Origin: Acinetobacter sp. NIPH 2699
Lineage (GTDB): Bacteria > Pseudomonadota > Gammaproteobacteria > Pseudomonadales > Moraxellaceae
Length of the DNA: 64,000 nucleotides
Direction: 5' to 3'
NCBI RefSeq assembly: GCF_022549355.1
Contig: NZ_JAKZGL010000002.1
Span: 124,001 to 188,000, forward strand
A program made the translations under genes and the position numbers. Below are positions 58,826-64,000 of this stretch, piece after piece. Below the pieces are notes generated by a model. The model did not search any database. It was not told the DNA's origin and saw nothing but the letters and a program-made list of their open reading frames with translations. The stretch's first letter is position 1; the number at the start of each line of letters is the position of its first letter.

Positions 58826-59064
58826 GAGTGAAAATCCATTGAGTGGAGAGCAGCTAGTTTAGCCTGTGTGGCTAGGGTTGGCTATGCTTGTTGGGTAAAA
58901 AGTCGGTTTGGTGTTTTTTGCATGATGCTGACACAAAGAAGTTTATATTTTATAAATAGTATTTAGTTCACCTATTTTTTAGCAATAAACTCTTTTCTTT
59001 GACTAAAATGCAGAGAAGTGTAAAAAGATTATATGAATGTTGGCTAAATTAGGAGGACTGAATA

Positions 59065-59331
59065 TTGAATAATAATGAAAATTTAGCTTGTCGTGTTTGT
59101 GGGCTTATCCAATGCGAAGAACCGTGGGGGGAAGACGGTAAGATACCTAATTATGCCATTTGTGCCTGTTGTGGAACGGAGTTTGGATATGAAGACTATA
59201 CAAAAGAATCAGTGTTGATCCAACGTAAAAAATGGCTAGATGCAGGTGGAGGTTGGTGGGAGTTAAAAGATAAGCCAAATAATTGGAATATTAATGAGCA
59301 GTTGAAAAATATCCCGATAGATTACAAATAA
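59065..59331 (+). CDS. Small cysteine-rich protein, possible zinc ribbon
   Basis: The start is TTG at 59065, supported by AGGAGG eight bases upstream. The 88-residue product has two cysteine pairs (CRVCGLIQC near the start and CACCGTEFGYED at about 29-40), which may bind zinc, then Trp-rich GGGWWELKDKPNNW. Proteins with CCGxEFGYxD occur widely as small uncharacterised bacterial proteins, some in polymorphic-toxin immunity contexts. It stands alone between divergent hisIE and the convergent VOC gene, so no role is proposed. Confidence 0.75.
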   Translation: MNNNENLACRVCGLIQCEEPWGEDGKIPNYAICACCGTEFGYEDYTKESVLIQRKKWLDAGGGWWELKDKPNNWNINEQLKNIPIDYK

Positions 59332-59332
59332 C

Positions 59333-59719
59333 TCAGGTTTTTTCGTAGTTCGAGATTTCAATCAGATTTTGATCTGGATCTCGTAAATAGACCGATAGAA
59401 TTTTGCCCATTGCCCCAGTTCTTTCAATCGGTCCCTCAACGACTTCAATATTTAGGCTTTGCAGATGGCTGACCACTTCATTTAATGGCGTTTCGGCAAT
59501 AAAGCATAAATCTGCCGAACCAGCGGTAGGCTGAAATGCTTTAGGTTCAAACTCTTTTCCGACTTGATGTAGATTAATTTTCTGAGCACCAAATTGCAGT
59601 GCTTTGCGGTTTTCAGCAAAAGTAATTACCTCAAAATTGAGTACAGATTGATAGAACTGACAGGTGCTTTCAATATCGGCTACGGTCAGTACTAAATGGT
59701 CTAAATGACTAATTTTCAT
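59333..59719 (-). CDS. VOC-fold (glyoxalase/dioxygenase superfamily) protein
   Basis: The 128-residue protein has paired beta-alpha-beta-beta-beta units. Metal-ligand positions are visible: His in SHLDHLVLTV, the strand KINLHQV, and Glu in NLIEISNY. The sequence is close to the small STM3117-like group of VOC proteins. The substrate is unknown. It is encoded 12 bases after the FAD monooxygenase on the same strand and may be co-transcribed with it. Confidence 0.88.
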   Translation of the reverse strand: MKISHLDHLVLTVADIESTCQFYQSVLNFEVITFAENRKALQFGAQKINLHQVGKEFEPKAFQPTAGSADLCFIAETPLNEVVSHLQSLNIEVVEGPIERTGAMGKILSVYLRDPDQNLIEISNYEKT

Positions 59720-59731
59720 ATTTCATAGCGC

Positions 59732-61048
59732 TTATTCATATTCAGGTAGAGGTTCACTTTTTGTCTTGGATGTATGATCTCGCTCAGCATATTGCGCTAC
59801 TTGCTGATAATCAAGCTGTTGAAACAAGCTCGTTTTTAAACCTGAAATGGTGATGGCCATTTCCTTGCGAAAATAGGGGATTTGATACATCCACGGAAAG
59901 GTGAGATCGCGTAAACCACCTGCCCACCAGTGATTAGATTGATAAAGTGGTGTCAGTAGACGGCTCAGAAATTGATAAAACTGGGTAGAAGAGCGACGAT
60001 GCTGGTGGTAATGTTGCCATAGCATTGGCCAATTAATCTGCTGATTTTTCTTCGCAGCTTGTACCGATTGCGAAAAAGCCCACGCATCTAGCAGTGCCAT
60101 ATTGGCACCTTGTCCCAATTGAGGGCTCATGGCATGTGCTGCATCACCGATCACTCCAATTCGTCCTTGGCCATATTGTGACATCACCACATCACGGTAT
60201 TGGGCGGATAACCATTGTGGTTGGATGTGTTCATCATACAAAATCTGTTTTAACCATTCAGCCACCTCGGGCCAGCGTTCGGAAACTTGATTTAACCATT
60301 GTTGCTTTGCCTGCTCATCTTTTAAAAATGATTGTAACTGTGTGGTTGGTAGGCTCCAAAATACACTGGAAAGTCGTTGCTGCGGAGCAGAGGGGATTGC
60401 ACCTGTGGGCAGAATACCCATCATGATTTTTGAGCGATCATAAAATTGATGCAGAATTTCAGGATTCAGCGCCAAACATTCAGGCACGATGCTCCACGCT
60501 GCGCCCCATGGATAAGCTTGATCGACCTTCACCCATTGTTTAGGTCGCAATTGGCTACGTGCACCATTGGCAATCAGAATAGCATCAAAGCAGGCATCAA
60601 ATTTGTTTTGTTGCTGCGTACCCAATAATCGAACTTCATGGGAACTTTCTTGGATCTGATCAATGCTGTGACTCATCCGCCAAGTTACATGGCTCGAATA
60701 TTCAGCCAGCTTTTTTGTGAGTACATGGCACAGGGTGGCGCGGTGAATGCCTAGACCATATAGGTTTGGAGCTGCTTGATGGTAATGGCTATTGACCAGA
60801 AGTCGTTTATTCGGAAGTCGCCCCTCTAAACCTGTGACGTTTGCCCCAAGCTGTAAGGCATGATCAAGTACACCGAGATGTTCAAACACCGCCAAGCCAG
60901 CAGGTTGTAAGAGTAAGCCAGCGCCCACAGGGGAGAGTTCATCCACTTGTTCAAAAATAGTGACGTGATTGCCTTCACGTGCAAGCAGAATTGCGGTTGC
61001 GAGTCCTGCTGTGCCCGCACCAATAATGGCAAAATGGGGTGTTTTCAT
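59732..61048 (-). CDS. FAD-dependent monooxygenase
   Basis: The 438-residue group A flavoprotein hydroxylase has the dinucleotide-binding GAGTAGLATAI (residues 10-20), a middle region with GLGIHRATLCHVL, and the GD motif GRIGVIGDAAHAMSPQLGQGANMALLDA. Such enzymes use NAD(P)H and O2 to hydroxylate aromatic or related substrates. Length and motifs resemble salicylate- or 6-hydroxynicotinate-hydroxylase-like proteins, but the substrate is not known. The VOC gene follows. Confidence 0.9.
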   Translation of the reverse strand: MKTPHFAIIGAGTAGLATAILLAREGNHVTIFEQVDELSPVGAGLLLQPAGLAVFEHLGVLDHALQLGANVTGLEGRLPNKRLLVNSHYHQAAPNLYGLGIHRATLCHVLTKKLAEYSSHVTWRMSHSIDQIQESSHEVRLLGTQQQNKFDACFDAILIANGARSQLRPKQWVKVDQAYPWGAAWSIVPECLALNPEILHQFYDRSKIMMGILPTGAIPSAPQQRLSSVFWSLPTTQLQSFLKDEQAKQQWLNQVSERWPEVAEWLKQILYDEHIQPQWLSAQYRDVVMSQYGQGRIGVIGDAAHAMSPQLGQGANMALLDAWAFSQSVQAAKKNQQINWPMLWQHYHQHRRSSTQFYQFLSRLLTPLYQSNHWWAGGLRDLTFPWMYQIPYFRKEMAITISGLKTSLFQQLDYQQVAQYAERDHTSKTKSEPLPEYE

Positions 61049-61207
61049 TGTTTGTTCTTTTTCAATTATTTATATGATTGGTCTAATAAGGATATTAACT
61101 GATTTGTAGACCTTTACCAAAAACGAGGGAAGCTTTAAACACGTTATCCATGCTGCTTCCACGATAGTTGATAAAATTAAGGTTCTGTATTCAATTAAAT
61201 ATTGGGG

Positions 61208-62827
61208 TTATTTCACCACACGCCAAAGTGCTAAAAGACTACTTAAGACGATCAATACGACTGACACAAACCATGGCGTGATAATCGCGATGGTCAATAA
61301 AATCAAGAGTGAGCTACCAAACACCCAACTACGGCGTTGTTGCTGTTGCATTTGCAAGCGCATCTGTTGAATTTCTTTGAGTTGTTTGTCATGCCAAGCG
61401 GATTGGTTTTTCAAACCATTTAAACTGTCGATGAGTAGACTTGGTAAATCTTGAGCGCCAAGTAATAAGTCAGGAATTTGCTGGCCTAGCTCTTTCATAT
61501 TTTTGACTGGATTCATATTGGCTTTGACCCATTCAGTCAGAATCGGTTTGGCCAGTTTCCAGATATCCAGTTGAGGGTATAGATCAGTTCCTAAGCCTTC
61601 CACATGAACCAGTGTTTTGAGCAGCAACATTAACTGTGGTGGAATTTCCAAATGGAAACGACGCGCAATGTCCATCACCTGAATCAGAATCCCTGCGAAG
61701 TCCAGTTGATCCATTGGTTTTGAGACCATTGGCCCAACAGTGCGGCGCATTTCACGAGACAACGCATCTTGATCGGTACCCGGTGGAATCCAGCCAGCCT
61801 GATGCACAATCTGAACCAACTGCATAAAGTTGCTGTTCATAACCGCAAGTAACATCCGTGCAATCGTCATTTGATCATGTTTCGACAATTCACCCATGAT
61901 CGCGCAGTCCAACGCAATAAAGCGCGGATTACTTGGGTTAATGGTTTCAACAAAGACATTGCCTGGGTGCATGTCAGCATGGAAAAAGTTGTCACGGAAT
62001 ACTTGGGTAAAGAAAATAGTTAAGCCTTTTTCTGCCAGATCCGCGCGATCCATTCCTAAACGGTCAAAGGTCGCTGTATCCGAAATCGGTACACCAGTGA
62101 TGCGTTCAGCCACCATCACGTCTTTACTGTCCATATAGACTTCAGGCACGTACATCATGCTTGAGCCAGTAAAGTAATGACGCATACGACGGGTATTATC
62201 GGCCTCAAGACTCAGATCAAGCTCATTTAAAATGATTTGACGGTAGTCTTGAATGATCTCTGATAAATGTAGGGCACGAGCAGCTTCTATACGATTTTCT
62301 AACCAGTCACCTAGCCAAGCGAGAATTTCAAAGTCTTGTAAAATTTGATTGCGAATATCTGGGCGAGTGACTTTCACCACCACTTCACGACCGTCATGTA
62401 ATGCAGCGGTGTGAACTTGAGCAATTGATGCTGCAGCAAGGGGTTGTTCATCAAAACGCGAAAACAAGGTGGAAACATCAGCTTTTAATGATTCTTGAAT
62501 CCGTTGTTTTGCGAGCTGTACATCAAATGGTTTTACGCGATCTTGTAATAACACCAGTTGTGATAGGATTTCTGGTGGGATCAGATCACGACGGGTAGAG
62601 AGTAATTGACCCAGCTTAATCGCTAAAGGTCCCATATCCTCTAAGGCTTCTTTGAGCTTGAGTGGATTCTTTTTCTCACGACTCGACCATGCCGCAGGGT
62701 GGGTTTTAATCACATTTAAGGCATGACGTGCTTTTACAGGTAATTCTTCCGCGGGGAACAAGGTGTCGAGCCGATAATGTGCTGCGATCTGCCAAAGTTC
62801 AAATAACCGTTTAATATGCGGAATCAT
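61208..62827 (-). CDS. ubiB: Ubiquinone biosynthesis protein kinase-like UbiB
   Basis: The 539-residue ADCK/UbiB atypical kinase-like ATPase is required for ubiquinone synthesis. The KxGQ motif is at residues 71-74 (KLGQLLSTRRD), the Ala-rich loop in AAASIAQVHTA, the catalytic-loop-like HADMHPGNVFV and the DFG-like ALDCAIMGEL. Two C-terminal membrane helices lie at about 497-535. The ATG at 62827 is chosen; a TTG two codons upstream is less likely. It lies 12 bases after ubiJ. Confidence 0.95.
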   Translation of the reverse strand: MIPHIKRLFELWQIAAHYRLDTLFPAEELPVKARHALNVIKTHPAAWSSREKKNPLKLKEALEDMGPLAIKLGQLLSTRRDLIPPEILSQLVLLQDRVKPFDVQLAKQRIQESLKADVSTLFSRFDEQPLAAASIAQVHTAALHDGREVVVKVTRPDIRNQILQDFEILAWLGDWLENRIEAARALHLSEIIQDYRQIILNELDLSLEADNTRRMRHYFTGSSMMYVPEVYMDSKDVMVAERITGVPISDTATFDRLGMDRADLAEKGLTIFFTQVFRDNFFHADMHPGNVFVETINPSNPRFIALDCAIMGELSKHDQMTIARMLLAVMNSNFMQLVQIVHQAGWIPPGTDQDALSREMRRTVGPMVSKPMDQLDFAGILIQVMDIARRFHLEIPPQLMLLLKTLVHVEGLGTDLYPQLDIWKLAKPILTEWVKANMNPVKNMKELGQQIPDLLLGAQDLPSLLIDSLNGLKNQSAWHDKQLKEIQQMRLQMQQQQRRSWVFGSSLLILLTIAIITPWFVSVVLIVLSSLLALWRVVK

Positions 62828-62839
62828 ATACAATCTTAC

Positions 62840-63520
62840 CTAGTCGTGTGAGGGTTGCTTTTGTGGATGGAGCTGTGCGTGTAACCGTTGAAGTTTAGCT
62901 GCTAAGCGATCAATTTCTTGATTGAGTTGACGTGTTTCTCGATTGAGATCATCCATTTGCCAGCGTGGTGCAAATAGCCCACTGTCTTCTTTTAAAGCAT
63001 CTTCAACAAAGAATAAATGGCTTTGCAACGAACGTTTTAGCTGTTGTGGTGCATGCTGAATTTTACCCAGTTCATGTGCCAGTTGTGGACCAATCCAAGG
63101 TGATAAATGCGCAGCGAGATCAGGCTCAGCTTGCTGCATAATTCTTTGAATCTCTTGTAAGAGATGATAATCACCTTGCAGTGGAATATTCCCAATTTGA
63201 TCCATATCACTGAGTAATAATTTGACTAATTCAACTGCATTTTCAACATGTAGGGTTGCAGTTGCATCAGTGAGTTTATTTTGATGATCAAAGGGTCGTT
63301 GTTCAAAGATGGACGGTGTTTGACTTTGTCCTGTCACCGTAGGTTCGAGTCGAACTTTATTTTCATCAAAAAACACATCAACAGAGAGTTGGGGACTGTT
63401 GATCACCACTCGCAATAATTGGCCTTGTAATTGATTGAGTTGAACGCGGGTAATCGCATCCAAATCAATCACATGATGAATGATACGTTCGACTGCACCC
63501 AGTGCTAAAATCGACCACAT
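62840..63520 (-). CDS. ubiJ: Ubiquinone biosynthesis accessory factor UbiJ
   Basis: The 226-residue protein has an SCP2-type lipid-binding domain (about residues 15-125) and a C-terminal coiled coil (about 170-220), the layout of UbiJ (formerly YigP). UbiJ organises the Ubi complex with UbiK. The gene order ubiE-ubiJ-ubiB is the conserved gammaproteobacterial operon. Confidence 0.92.
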   Translation of the reverse strand: MWSILALGAVERIIHHVIDLDAITRVQLNQLQGQLLRVVINSPQLSVDVFFDENKVRLEPTVTGQSQTPSIFEQRPFDHQNKLTDATATLHVENAVELVKLLLSDMDQIGNIPLQGDYHLLQEIQRIMQQAEPDLAAHLSPWIGPQLAHELGKIQHAPQQLKRSLQSHLFFVEDALKEDSGLFAPRWQMDDLNRETRQLNQEIDRLAAKLQRLHAQLHPQKQPSHD

Positions 63521-63530
63521 ATCTTAAACC

Positions 63531-64000
63531 TTACAGTTTGAATCCACGGTGAACTGCCACAATACCACCTGTTAAGTTGTGGTAATCACAGCTTTGGAAG
63601 CCTGCATTTTCCATCATCCCTTTTAATGTGCGTTGGTCAGGGTGCATACGGATGGATTCAGCGAGGTATTTATAGCTTTCAGCATCATTCGCGACCAACT
63701 TGCCCATGATCGGGAGCGCCGTGAATGAATAAAAATCATAAAGTTTTGAGAAGGGTTCAAACACAGGTTTTGAAAATTCGAGCACCAATAAACGACCACC
63801 TGGTTTCAAGACACGATACATGGCTTGTAAGGCCGCATCTTTATCGGTCACGTTGCGTAAACCAAAGCTAATGGTGAGTAAATCGAAGCTATTGTCTGCA
63901 AAGGGTTCTAGGGTTTCTGCGTTGGCAAGCACAAAATCAACGTTGGTACAGCCTGCATCAATCAGACGATCACGTCCGACATTCAACATGGATTCATTAA
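63531..64000 (-). CDS. ubiE: Ubiquinone/menaquinone methyltransferase UbiE, partial
   Basis: About the last 156 codons of the C-methyltransferase are present; the frame runs off the right edge through Asn-Glu-Ser-Met-Leu, which matches the internal DINESML motif of UbiE. The class I methyltransferase motif [12 protein letters not shown] and [16 protein letters not shown] are clear. The N-terminal SAM-binding glycine motif lies outside the window. The ATG at 63989 is internal and not the start. Confidence 0.96.
   Translation of the reverse strand, partial: NESMLNVGRDRLIDAGCTNVDFVLANAETLEPFADNSFDLLTISFGLRNVTDKDAALQAMYRVLKPGGRLLVLEFSKPVFEPFSKLYDFYSFTALPIMGKLVANDAESYKYLAESIRMHPDQRTLKGMMENAGFQSCDYHNLTGGIVAVHRGFKL

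Overview
The window looks like chromosome of an Acinetobacter species (Moraxellaceae, Gammaproteobacteria). The assignment rests on AT-rich coding sequence, the 717-residue FadB with FadA, a pilB-pilC-pilD-coaE block, an IclR regulator beside an aromatic-acid-type efflux operon, a six-gene Mrp antiporter operon with fused A and B subunits, and the order secG - tRNA-Leu(GAG) - tRNA-fMet - rimP - nusA - infB - rbfA. The species cannot be named from sequence reading alone. Most of the window is conserved housekeeping DNA. The accessory parts are a giant RTX locus (about 38.3-48.6 kb), a pair of related lipoprotein genes (9.2-12.4 kb), and a helicase/ATPase pair behind hisIE (55.1-58.0 kb).

Layout. 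0-5.4 kb: envelope-type unknowns (a membrane-anchored coiled-coil protein, two lipoproteins, a small secreted protein) and an ABC exporter. 5.4-8.8 kb: fadBA beta-oxidation operon on the minus strand. 9.2-12.4 kb: an LpxO-like hydroxylase gene between two related lipoprotein genes, the second broken by a one-base frameshift. 12.5-16.3 kb: uvrC, a DOPA-dioxygenase-family protein, a thioesterase, pgsA. 16.5-21.1 kb: an IclR regulator divergent from a FUSC/DUF1656/HlyD efflux operon, with a perfect inverted repeat between them. 21.1-26.4 kb: yqgE-ruvX, recN, ppnP, rlmB, an EamA transporter. 26.4-30.8 kb: pilB-pilC-pilD-coaE. 31.2-38.1 kb: tpiA, secG, three tRNAs and the rimP-nusA-infB-rbfA transcription/translation operon.

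38.3-48.6 kb: two unknown genes run into a very large RTX, calcium-binding, type I-secreted protein that carries a FrpC-like self-processing module with an Asp-Pro site. The RTX reading frame appears to begin at an ATG at 39701 but is interrupted by two in-frame TAA codons (39719 and 40355), after which about 8.2 kb stays open. This is the most unusual thing in the window. It suggests a recently inactivated or specially expressed gene, or sequence error.

48.7-54.9 kb: mrp/mnh/pha Na+(K+)/H+ antiporter operon. 55.1-58.8 kb: hisIE followed by a UvrD-like helicase and an ATPase with an atypical Walker B. 59-61 kb: a small Cys-rich protein, a VOC-fold protein and a flavin monooxygenase. 61.2-64 kb: ubiE-ubiJ-ubiB ubiquinone genes, with ubiE running off the right edge. 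I saw no CRISPR array, no intact insertion sequence and no prophage.
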